A stretch of 64,000 nucleotides of DNA. Origin: Bombyx mori. Taxonomy: Eukaryota > Arthropoda > Insecta > Lepidoptera > Bombycidae. The notes under the pieces are model-generated. The model made no database searches. It was not told the DNA's origin and was given only the letters and a program-made list of their open reading frames with translations. The position numbers and the translations under genes were made by a program. Below, one piece after another: positions 32,646-44,300 of this stretch (position 1 is the stretch's first letter; every line of letters starts with the position of its first letter). Where the stretch lies: assembly GCF_030269925.1 (NCBI RefSeq), contig NC_085112.1, positions 1,861,501 to 1,925,500 on the forward strand. Direction: 5' to 3'.

Positions 32646-33059
32646 TAAAAGTTGAAGTAAATACGTTTACTCTCAATAGAAGACTTTTTCATTTCAGCAT
32701 TTTAGCTTTACTCAATGTTGACATTTTCGTGTTTTTAAGTTTTCAAGGACTCTTTGGAGTCAACACGCACCATAACCAAACGATCCTTATTCACAAAATA
32801 AAAGGCTTTACGGTAGTCAATAATGCCCGTTTCCGCGCATATTAGTTTCGCTGAGGCCAAGGATAGAGAAAGGAAGGAAAGGAAGCCCAAAATTGTGGCT
32901 TCACATAAAGTTTTCGTAATAAAACGCAAACTTCGTGTAAGAACCTTACTTCGTTGTTAGAAGAAGGATCATATAAACGTATTCATGGGGTTGAAGTTTG
33001 ATTATTACACTTTTAAAAGTTGAAAGAGGATTTTCACTTTTTAGTTTGTATTATAGGTG

Positions 33060-33330
33060 AGATTATCGGCACTCATTTCGAGAAAGCGGCACGACACGAG
33101 AACCCTCTCATCGTGGCCGCCGGTAACTACATTCCCGATCCTGCAAACAGAATGGAAAGCAGTCTACGTCGCCCAATACACGTCATTTCGGATCCTCCCG
33201 ATCCACTAACGGTGCTTTTAGTTATCTCAAGCACCGCTGCACCGGTTATCGTTCTCGTCGAACCCGTCATCACATCCCGGCTCATAACATCTGTGATTTC
33301 ACTAGGGCTAAAATCTTGGTAAGATTTCAC
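33060..33330 (+). repeat. LINE-tail repeat (plus sense)
   Basis: Encodes AARHENPLIVAAGNYIPDPA and HVISDPPDPLTVLLVISST. The latter matches the conserved phrase at 31310-31660, so the 100-residue frame at 33020-33322 is a retroposon remnant, not a host gene. Confidence 0.55.
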
Positions 33331-33469
33331 ACCAGAGGTTTCTCACATTGTTCAGTTTTTCAATTCAGATGGTGATGGGAAAAAGGAAGGGATTCAAGCA
33401 TTTGTTATTTTTTCACCAGACCAATGTTCTACTTTGATGAAAGCATCTTATTGTACTATCATCCTGGTT

Positions 33470-33710
33470 TTTTTTATTGCTTACATGGTTGGTCGAGCGC
33501 ACAGCCCCCCTGGTGTTAAGTGGTTACTGGAGCCCATAGATATTTACAACTTAAATGCGCCACCACCTTGAGATATAAGTTCTAAGGTCTCTATATAATT
33601 ATAATGGCTGCCCCACCCATCAGACCTAAACGGATTACTGCTTCATGGCAGAAATAAGCGGGGTGGTGGTACCTACCCGTGCAAACTCACAAGAGGTCCT
33701 ACCACCAGAT
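33470..33710 (-). repeat. Bm1 SINE body, minus strand
   Basis: T-run, GCCCCCCTGGTGTTAAGTGG, through AGGTCCTACCACCAG; lacks the tRNA head. Confidence 0.85.
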
Positions 33711-34021
33711 AATCAGCAGAACAATAGCTCCACTACTTCTTCAAAGCCAGTTTGTATTTTGTGAATTTGGAGTCTTACCTTTGCTTAGTTACAAATCTGT
33801 AGACTAGACACTTTTAGATGTATTCATTTTTCATTTTTCGATCACAACTTATCATAAAGTTTTTGTGTCTGCCTGTTCCTAATCACAGAATCATAGAAGC
33901 AACAAGGAAAAAAAATATCCTTATTAATCTTCAATTAAAAATATGTATCTATATTTCAAAAAATTAAATGAAACAAGTTGAAAAAAAAAGTTAAAATTTT
34001 TAATACTACATAAATTAACAC

Positions 34022-34597
34022 TCATTTACAGTTATTTGAGCACTTCATGACATAATGCCTTATATATTTTGGTAAACTTTGGGAAAGTAGTTTTTTGTTT
34101 CCGTTTAACCATTCGTCGGAACCATCACAGCAGTCACATATCCCATCATTTACTTTACCGGAAGGCACTGAATTTATAGCTGTGGGTTTCGTTGAATACT
34201 GTGTATCGCAGTAAAATGTACCATTAGCACATGCGGTGGTACTAGGTTCATCTGTTCCATCTTCACAATCACAATATTCGTCATTTAAATATTCATATGG
34301 TATTCTCTGTTCTGAATTTAAACATTTTAATTGATTTTTGGAATCGGGACGGTAAAGTTTCATGTTCGGATAAAATACTCCTCGGATAACACCGTTCTCG
34401 TTTATAAACTTATCCGCGTTCGAATAAACGTGTTTAATTTCTTTTATTATAGAGTGATCAACGATAGGCACTATCATGTTAGTCCTGTCTGATTTTTCAG
34501 ACATGAATGACCATAAGAAATACATCTGGTAGACTATAAAACTTATAGCCACACACAAAGTTAAAAAGATAACGTTCTTCCTCTTTTTCGGTCCCAT
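34022..34597 (-). CDS. membrane-anchored glucosidase II beta-like N-terminal domain protein, 191 aa
   Basis: Intronless frame with ATG at 34595-34597 and TGA at 34022-34024. A basic N-terminus (MGPKKRKN) precedes one hydrophobic segment (about residues 9-30), a signal anchor that puts the rest in the ER or Golgi lumen. Two cysteine/acidic repeats follow: YCDCEDGTDEPS (about 108-119) and GICDCCDGSDEW (about 150-161). These match the paired LDLa-like calcium-binding modules at the N-terminus of glucosidase II beta (PRKCSH). The family's glutamate-rich and MRH lectin domains are missing; the full protein is usually over 500 residues. ANGTFYC offers an N-glycosylation site. It is probably a distinct small paralogue rather than a broken copy, since the frame starts and ends cleanly. 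Function is unknown. It diverges from the BTB gene across about 700 bp. Confidence 0.75.
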   Translation of the reverse strand: MGPKKRKNVIFLTLCVAISFIVYQMYFLWSFMSEKSDRTNMIVPIVDHSIIKEIKHVYSNADKFINENGVIRGVFYPNMKLYRPDSKNQLKCLNSEQRIPYEYLNDEYCDCEDGTDEPSTTACANGTFYCDTQYSTKPTAINSVPSGKVNDGICDCCDGSDEWLNGNKKLLSQSLPKYIRHYVMKCSNNCK

Positions 34598-35291
34598 GAT
34601 TGTATAAATTATAATGATGTTTTTCCAATTCGGTCAGAAAAAATATTTTATCTTATTTGCAGTTTACCAACTATTTACATGATCAATTTAATTAAAAAAA
34701 TAGTATCAACTTAAGCACGTAATCACCGTAATCACTAACGTTTTGAATTATTTCATATTTCACCACTGAACTCAAGTTTGTTTACTGCCAATTATTTGTA
34801 ACTGCCAATGTCAAACTGTCAAATAGTCGAAGTTCAATTTTTTTTCTTTTTCTTTTCCTACCTATGCTGATAGGTATATTTTGTTACCTACATGAAATCT
34901 ATTCTATCAGAGAAGTTCCCTCCAGCGATATTGTTTAATTTTTCAACATTTATGTACTTTTTATATAAACTACAACCATCTAAGCTTTATGATGTATAGG
35001 GGAAATAATCTTTAATAGATGCCATAACTGTACATCTACGTTAAAATGTTCACTCCTACACTTCTGCAAATAATATCAGTGCCTTCACCCACTATAAAAC
35101 AATGACAAATGACAATGAAATACGTCGTTGCTTGTGACAGCCAGACAGCGAATCAAAGTTAATGGTAGGTGCCTAAATTGAAGAATAAAGAAAACAAAAA
35201 AGTTATGACACATGTATATAATCGAAATCTTGATTTCTGCTAACATTCAGACTATATTTAGCGTATTGTTGTAAGTTGTCGTTTTATTCAT
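34598..35291. promoter_or_regulatory. shared 5' flank of two divergent genes
   Basis: The stretch between the minus-strand glucosidase II beta-like ATG and the BTB gene must hold both promoters. No TATA element is obvious. No repeat was recognised. Confidence 0.45.
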
Positions 35292-35315
35292 ATGGACCAA
35301 GAGTGGGAGACATGA
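35292..35315 (+). promoter_or_regulatory. seven-codon upstream ORF overlapping the BTB start
   Basis: ATG at 35292 encodes MDQEWET and stops at TGA 35313-35315, which overlaps the BTB start codon (35312-35314) as ATGA. This layout would favour stop-and-reinitiate control of translation if both codons lie on the mRNA. Confidence 0.5.
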
Positions 35316-38300
35316 GCTACCTGACAGTGGACGGACCGAATCCTTCGATGGAGAAACCACCTGAGGATGCTGAACCAAACGAGGACCTTGAGGTGAGCTG
35401 TATTTAATCTATCTAGTAATTTGCCAATTGGCACTGTAAGAGAATCGGATAAATTTCTAGATGACCCAGGAGTCTTGGTGCAAAGTATTTTGAAACGTTT
35501 TTGTTCCAAATTACTCGCATTTATTATTTCTTTAATAGAGCTATAAAAGCCGACTTGAATAGAAAAAAAAATGGATACTGAGAAAATAAACCACTGGTTT
35601 CCTACAACACAATTTATTGTCTACGCTTTTGAGGTCTAATTTCAAAGCCGGCATAAAATTTTAAATTCATTAAAACTATCGTTTTGTGAAACAATTATGA
35701 ATGCGAACAATTATGAAACGTTAATGAATGCAATTTTCGAAATATTTTTTCTTCAATGAAGATTTTAACCCGGAGGGCAATTTGTTTGTTCTGCAACAAA
35801 GTTGTTGCAGTCCGAAAGATCCTACTGTAGCATATACATATCACACTGTAGGTCTCCAGATATTTAACCACACTTTTTATAAGAAAATTTGTCCTAAATG
35901 TTTTTATCAACAGTTTCCAAAATGAAACAATAACATTGCTTAGTAATGATTTATAGCTGCAAAGTTATAACTCCTAGTAATTACTGGCTTAAGAGCATAT
36001 TCAGAGCCCACATATTATGTAGATACTACCACTTGATCTATTTCTGCTACATATCCAAAATGCATCCTAATTTGAAAGGTTTGAATAGTTGTTACAAAAT
36101 TTGACTAAAGTTACAAGTCACTGTCAAGACTAACTATGAGCTAGTTGATTCATGGGATTATATTTTTTTGTTTTGACTTATGTACATGTTTGTTAAGTGT
36201 TGCTCATGCCATTAACAATGTCAACACTTATGCTAATGTTAGAAGTTTTTGCCTGTCAATAAACCTGGTGAATATATATCAACAAGTGATATGACATAAT
36301 TATTACAGGTGGATAATTCAAAAAGTGTGCTGCTGAAGATAGCAACTCTGTATGCTGAGCAGCTGATGAGTGATCTGACCCTCGAAGTAGCTGGAGTTGG
36401 ATACCCAGCTCATCGATTAATATTATGTGCTAGTAGTGAAGTTTTTCAGGTAATTATTAAATGACCAATTACAATTTTTTAACTAGATACATTGCTATAA
36501 CACTCATGTTTTTGTACTCTTTTTCAAACGAGGCTTGTGGAGAGTATTAAGCGGTAGGCAGCGGCTTGGCTCTGCCCCTGGCATTGCTGAAGTCCATGGG
36601 CGACGGTAACCACTCACCATCAGGTGGTTCATCTGCCTACAAGGGCAATAGATAAATAAAAACTCTTTTTTGAGAAATAATATGAAATATCTGCACAGTA
36701 AGTTTATTTAAATCGATATCACTGTGCAGTATTATGTTGAAGATAAGAATAATGTGGTAATGTTTGTATATTGTAATAATAATATACAATTGACAACATT
36801 TCATTTTTTTAACATACTCATATTATTATGTTAATTGATACTAGATTCGAAATAAACAGACCCATATAATTAATTTTTTGGAAATTAGATAGTTTTCATT
36901 CATGAATTTGGTTTTGAATTTCGTTTTATTCTATAGACTAGAGAATAGAGAATTTAATGCATGTTAATTTTTTGAAATGTCAATTATTATGTGTATATTA
37001 TGTAAGTAATATTTTTAACAATAATTCAAATAGCTGTAGTTATAAGAGCTTAATGAATGCAAGCACTCTAAGAGCAAGCACGTCTAAGCACTTCTTTCAA
37101 ATCGATGAAGGTTGCTCAAAGGAATAATGATATAACACACACAAGAGGTTTTAGTTCAAAGCCTGTTTGCAGGTTATGTTAATGAATAGAGAATGGAGTG
37201 AGTGGAGGGAAAGTCGCATAGTCCTACAGGAGACACCTTCTGCGGCATCAGTCTTCCCACATTTTCTAAAGTAAGTTTTTCCTTATTATTTAAGGCTTTT
37301 GCTACTAGCAGTAGCAAGAAAGAGTAGCAGTTTGGTAGACAGTGGCTTGGCTCTACCTCTGGCATTGCTGACGTCCATGAGCAACGGTGACCATTTACCA
37401 TCTGGTGGGCCATGCGCCTGCCTACAAAGGCATTAAAAAAAAAGTAACTATACTCACCTACCACAAAACGCCACCGGCTGAAAAACATTATCTATACAGG
37501 ATAAGTGATGTGCGCATTATCAGCTCAGAGTCTACAGCAAAGCTTGCTGTAATGAGAGGGTTAAACATATAAAAAGAGTTGTTTGGATTATTAAGTTTTT
37601 AAAAAAATTTTAATAAGATTATAATATAAAGTAGATTATGAAAATAAATTAAAAATACTATATTTAAATGAGACAAATAAAATGTTTCCAGGTATTTCTA
37701 CACGGGTCAGATTAGGATATCCTATCACACAGTGCTTCCAGTCTTGTCACTCGCTGACAAATATAATGTTAAGGTAAACTAAATTTCGAGTATTAAGGTT
37801 GAGATAGTCGAAAACCTTTTTAGTCTAAACACACCAATATATTTAAATAGAAAATAGCAAACGATAATTTTCATCTACTACTGAACATCTGCATATCAGA
37901 CACTGGTCAGAATATTAGAGCAAAATTATAAAATAACTGTATTGTTATTGGTCCTTCATGCGTGTGCAAATTTTCAAGTTAATCAGACTTCTTGAAGTCA
38001 GTCAAAATAAGATTCCGACATATACACACTTAGCTTATAAATATGTATATTTTTTTTTACATTGGTTATAAATTTTTTGACATTTTTACATAATTATTTA
38101 CATTGGTTAATAAACTAGCCATTCTTCAGGCCACAATAATGAGTCTCTCAATTTAACTTACACCTTTTAAATATTGCTAGTATGAATTAAGAATAAATGG
38201 ATGTAGGCTGCATCATCAGCAGAAACATATACAATATCATATACCGTTAATATAATTTAATAGGATCTATATAATTTGGTTGGTTTCCAGGATCTGGTGA

Positions 38301-41300
38301 CATTATGTCTGAGCTATATGTCACAGCACATTGCCCAAGCTGCCAAGCGCGGACAACTCATAGCTTGGATGCAATACACCATGGGTTGCGGACACAATGA
38401 TGTTGCCAAGGTAGAGTTTTAAAGTTAACCGGTACTGCTACTTATTTCTAAAAACAGTCAAGATAATTGACGTGATTAATTTTTTTAAGGAATACTTGTA
38501 ATATAGGGAATTGCCATTACCAAATTAATCAATACTAGTGGTCCCCCAGTAGTTGAAATTCGACTATAATTAATTGAAATTATAAATTGGAGAAGACCTG
38601 GTCGCCCTGTACACACTTGGCGACGCACCGTAGAGAGTGAGATGAGGACTGCCAACGTGACCTGGAGTGATGTCAAGGAGCAAGCGCAAGACAGGGTAAA
38701 GTGGAGACAACTTGTGAGGGCCCTATGTACCAGCGGGGTACCCTAGGACTACAACAACAACAACAACATAAATTTGAACATTATTATGGTTCTATTGTCA
38801 AAGAAAGATTATTATACTTTAATCACAGATTTCGCCAAAAGTTTGACAGTAAAGAGTCTAATAAAACACATTGTGTCAAATATATGGTAGTGTGTATAAC
38901 GTTTTTTTTTCTTTCTTGATTTAATGTATCATTTATGCATTATTTAAAAAAAATTAGCTTTCTGCACTCCTATATATTCGCTATTAGTGTGGGAAATTTC
39001 ATACTTCTCTGTGCGCGTAATTTTCGTAAAAAGGGGTACAAGGTTTTTGCTTCATGTATTGATATATAGATAAATAAGCACTGTTCTTGCGTATTAATAT
39101 ATAGTTAAACTAGCGACCAGCCCTCGCTTCGCTTCGGAAACTGTAATTTCTTATTGATTTCTCCACTATTTAATGGATGTTATTATACGTCATATAAACC
39201 TTCCTCTTCAATCATTCTATCTATTAAAAAAACCGCATCAAAATCCATTGCGTAGTTTTAAAGATTTAAGCATACATAGGGATATAGGGACAGAGAAAGC
39301 GACTTTGTTTTATACTATGTAGTGATAATAATAATTACTGTTCTTGGTTGACTCGTGCCGATAACAAGATTTCTGATGAGGCAGATTAAATTGAAGTTGT
39401 GCTCCAGGCTTGCCAGAACTTTGTGAAGTGGAACGTGGAGTGGGTGTGGTCTGAAGCAGCACTGGCCGAGCTGGAGGGAGACACGCTGGTGCAGCTGCTA
39501 CAGCACACGGACCTCGTGCTGCACAATGAGATCACCTTATACCAGTAAGCTGATTAACGAATCGTCTTTTCAAATTAAAAGTGTACAATTTTACTCTGTT
39601 TACTGGTGGTAGGACCTCTTGTGAGTCCGCACGGGTAGGTACCACCATCCCACCTATTTTTGCCGTGAAGCAGTAATGCGTTTCGGTTTGAAGGCTGGGG
39701 TAGCCGTTGTAGCTATACAACCTTAGAACTTATATCTCAAGGTGGGTGGCGCATTTACATTGTATATGACTATGGGCTCCAGTAACCACTTAACACCAGG
39801 TGGGATGTGAGCTCGTCCACTCATCTAAGCAAAAAAAATAATTAAAAAAATAATAATAATATGCGGAATCATTTGGTATCACCCGTATTTTTCTCATAAA
39901 TACTGTCAAAAGAACGTAGTTTAGTTTTAGTTTTTTATTTACCTATGTTTTGACAACTATTAACAAAATTAATACTTAATTTAAAAGACAGATAATGTAA
40001 CTGGTAAAAATTAAAAAGAAATGTTGCAAAGATGATTGATATTAAAAATATCACAATATGTTAAACCTTAAACGCGAGAAGACGAAATGTTTATATTATT
40101 ATATTTGAAGAGTTCAGAAGAGTCTTATTTTTATTGCTTAGATGGATGGACGAGCTCACAGCCCACCTGGTGTTAAGTGGTTACTGGAGCCCATAGACAT
40201 CCACAACGCAAATGCGCCACCCACCTTGAGATATAAGTTCTAAGGTCTCAAGTATAGTTACAACGGTTGCCCCACCCTTCAAACCGAAACGCATTACTGC
40301 TTCACGGCAGAAATAGGCAGAAGGTGGTACCTAGCCGCGCGGACTCACAAGTGGTCCTACCACCAGTACCAATAATCTTGTTATAAGAGCATGTTAATTC
40401 TTGAAGGTTCGTGGTGCGATGGTTGAACAAGCAACGGGAGAAGCTGGACAGGACTGATCTCAATGAAGCAGAGAAGAAGCTGCACTGGGAGTCGCTGGTG
40501 GCGGCCGTGTTCTCGCACATCAGGTACGTCCGCTGGGCATCATGGCTCACGTTACCTTCGATACTGCTGCTACTGGAGCAGTCGAGAAAAATGGAGATAA
40601 TAAATATAATGAGCGAATACGATTCATCGCTGTAGTTAGGCCTGCGAAATATAATATTAATTTCCTATTATTTTTCTCTTTCTTTGGTCGTGTGTTTTAA
40701 TTAAAACACTAACTCCTCACCTCCAAATAAAAAATACAAATTAAATTACTTTAATCTTAATTTATTTACGATATTATTTTGATAATAATAAATAATATTT
40801 GTGATAAACAAAAAGCTTGGTTAGTAGCTTACAACATTAACGTTAACTAAAACAATCAAAATTAGAATCTTCAGATAACCGCGAGTTTTAGCGTTTGGCG
40901 GGATTGAAAACGATTAGTATTCTAGTTCAGCGTTTTCTGAAGTTTCCTCCCATTCAGCCCCATATATTTCAGGTTCCCGATGATGTGTCCGAACCAGCTA
41001 GCGAAGCTGCTACTCTGTCCGCTGACCCAGGAGCACAAGGACTTCTTCATGGAGCGGATGGCCATCGCCATGAGCTACCAGTCAGGTAACGTCAGAATGC
41101 AGGGTACTTACTGGTGGTAGGACCTCTTGTGAGTCCGCGCGGGTGGGTACCACCACCCTGCCTATTTCTGTCGTGAAGCAGTAATGCGTTTCGGTATGAA
41201 GGGTGGGGCAGCCGGTTGTAACTGTATAGTTAGTATTTGAGACCTTAGAACTTATATATATTATACAATTACGTTGTAGATGTCTATGGGTTCCAGTATC

Positions 41301-44300
41301 CACCTAACACCAGGTGGGCTGTGAGCTCGTTCACCTATCAATACAATAAAAAAAACAAATTATCGGTCCCCTAAGACTAAAGATAGTAAGAGTACCCAGG
41401 GGTCCGTGGGAGACCTGGTGGTCCTGCCGCCGCTACAGGGACTGGTTTGTGGTCGCGCAGGTCAGTACGAGCGGGTGGCGGAGGTGCAGCAGACGGAGGC
41501 GGGTCGGATGCTGTTCACCCCTCGACTGTACACCGAGGACACGTGGGGATCCATCCTGGGTAATCCAACATTCGTATCATAAACGAACGTACCTACTGCA
41601 TGTCTGTTATTCCTCTGTCATAATCAGTGGCCGGAGTAGGTAGATTGATTTTATATACTTGCGTCAAGATATTATAATATGGACATGCTATTTTATCCAT
41701 AATGTTTTTTTTTAAATTGAGAAAAAATTTTTTTGATCCTCGTCGGTTATAATTTCTATATTTATGAGATAAAGTAACAATAAGCCCTGTCTGAGTTTTG
41801 TCTTATACTGACAAGCGTCATTTCTAATTCAACAGAAAGGGAAAAAATACGGTGTAACTATTCCAAGGTGTTTTTGTATAAAATAAAATACTGATTTCTT
41901 TCACTGTTAGCTAGCACTGGTAGCGTAGATTAATATTATTATGACGTTTTTCACCTTAAACACGGATTCATGCTAATTTCAAAATTCCGGAACAGATATC
42001 ACAATAAATATGAAGTTCCGGTATTTTGGAGGCATATCCATATTATCCTCTACGTTTGACGTCAACGACCTTAAATCAATCTACCTACTCCGACCTCTAG
42101 TCATAATAAAAGCACTTAATATTCATTATATTCTTCGGTTCTCGTGAATCGTAAACTGAACTAAAACTAAATTTAAACTTTCGAAATTTCGGATGTAAAT
42201 TACCAATGTTAAAAAACTATATATTATCAGATTCGAATAAAATTTCACACAAACGATACTTTGTATCCAGGTAAATGTTTTTTAACGTTCTCGATAGTGT
42301 AAAAGTTTACTCGAATTTGTATGGAGTTTGAACGTTTGCCTACGTTTGCCGCTAGGGGCGCTGTTCCAACTCCATACAAATTTGAGTTAACTTTTACGCT
42401 ATCGAGAACGTTGAAAAACTCGCACTAAGTACACAGATCTAAAGATCAACTGGTACCACGTGAACCGGAGACTTTCACTAGCCACTTTTTATCCCCCCGG
42501 GAACACCCGGTGAATCCCCGGGGACACGTTTCTATCCTACGTTAAGTCGTATACTGGTATAGGGCTGTGTTCACAAAGCAACCGTAAGCCCTAACTTGAC
42601 GATGCACGCGCCTTCCGATATTGAATCCTGTCCATGGAGCGTTTCGCCTGTTTGCGCCAATAAAATAATACCATCACCACCCAATAAATACCAAAACCTG
42701 CTTCGATATTTTGGGGATGCTTCTTCTAAACCGTGGATTCAAATTTGTAAGGTGCCCTGGTTTGGGTCTGAATTTAGTCCAGGGCTTTGTAAAACCCAAC
42801 TGTGATGTCTCTCTGGACACTTCTGTAATGGAAAGTATCTCTGCAATGATGAACGAAGTGTACCAAAACCAGGGGTCTAAAATACCCTTAATGATAAAAG
42901 TGTCGATACGTCTTTCATTTAAATTTGATAATATAATTTAGGATAAAGTTAAAACTTCTTTAACTATTCTGGAGTTAGCGTTAAGCAGTGGCTTGACTGT
43001 CTCCCTGGCATTGCTGAAGTTTATGAGCGACGGTAACCATTCACCATCAGGCGGGCGGTATTAATCTGCCTACACGAGTAATAAAAACTAAATTGCCAAA
43101 TGACCACAAAAGTGTATTGACACTCTCCACAGCGGTGGACAACTTCCACTCCCTCCCATGCTACCACACGAGGACGTTTATATTCTCGACCCGCCCCACC
43201 ATGTCGGACGTCCCCCCTCACGACAAGCTTCTGGAGTGGACCGTGGACCTGTACCCGAAGGGCGTCTGGTTCAAGAAGAGCCTGCTCATTGTCTGGGCCG
43301 GTACTTATGATGTAAGTTAAGATTTTAATTTTTTTTAACAGCAACCCAGGTCGGTTGTTTATGGCAACACTTATTTAACCAGTGTTTGTTTTAATTCAAA
43401 TATACCATACTATGCCAATTCTTAATTTTAGTGTGGTATTCTTGTATGATATTAAATGGTTAATAAATTCCCTAGAATCATTATTTATTTATTTATTCCA
43501 AGGAGAACCAACAGATCACTCAACATAGCATAATAATATAACCCACCACCACCTACCTTTTTGAGACATGAGTTCTAAGGTCTCAGTATAGTTACAACGG
43601 CTACCCCACTCTTAAAACCGAAACGCATTACTGCTTCACGGCAGGAATAGGCAGTGTGATGGAACCTTTTTTTTTATGGCTTAGATGGGTGGACGAGCTC
43701 ACAGCCCACCTGGTGTTATGTGGTTACTGGAACCCATAGACATCTACAACCTAAATGCGCCACCCACCTTGAGATATGAGTTCTAAGGTCTCAGTATAGT
43801 TACAACGGCTGCCCCGCCCTTCAAACCGAAACGCATTACTGCTTCACGACAGAAATAGGCAGGGTGGTGGTACCTACCCGTGCGGACTCACAAGAGGTCC
43901 TACCACCAGTAATTAATTAGCCATTAGCGAAGCGCGACCCGCTTTACTAGTAGTAGATAAATTCGATAAACTTTACATTCTTTGTCTGTGGCGTTGGTAG
44001 TAGAATAGTACGAACTTGTCAGGTTCCGGAGGTGGTGTTGCGCACAGTGCGCATATCGATCACGTGCCAGAACTGTCCGGAGCCCGCGCTGGACCAGTAC
44101 GGGGAACCAGAACAAACTGAGCCCGACGTCAGAGTCAAGGTGAGCTTATAAAAGAAGAAAAAAATGTGATGATGATTGTATTTTTTTTCCTAAAATGTCT
44201 TAAGTTCATTGTTGCACTAGTTTAAATCGATTTACAATATACAACGTGTTACAAAACACCCCGTAAAAAATGTAATTAATTAATTTACCCTGACCAGTAC

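Noticed and set aside
33020..33322. 100-codon plus-strand ORF
   Set aside because: Shares the SDPPD phrase with the repeat at 31310-31660, so it is a retroposon tail.
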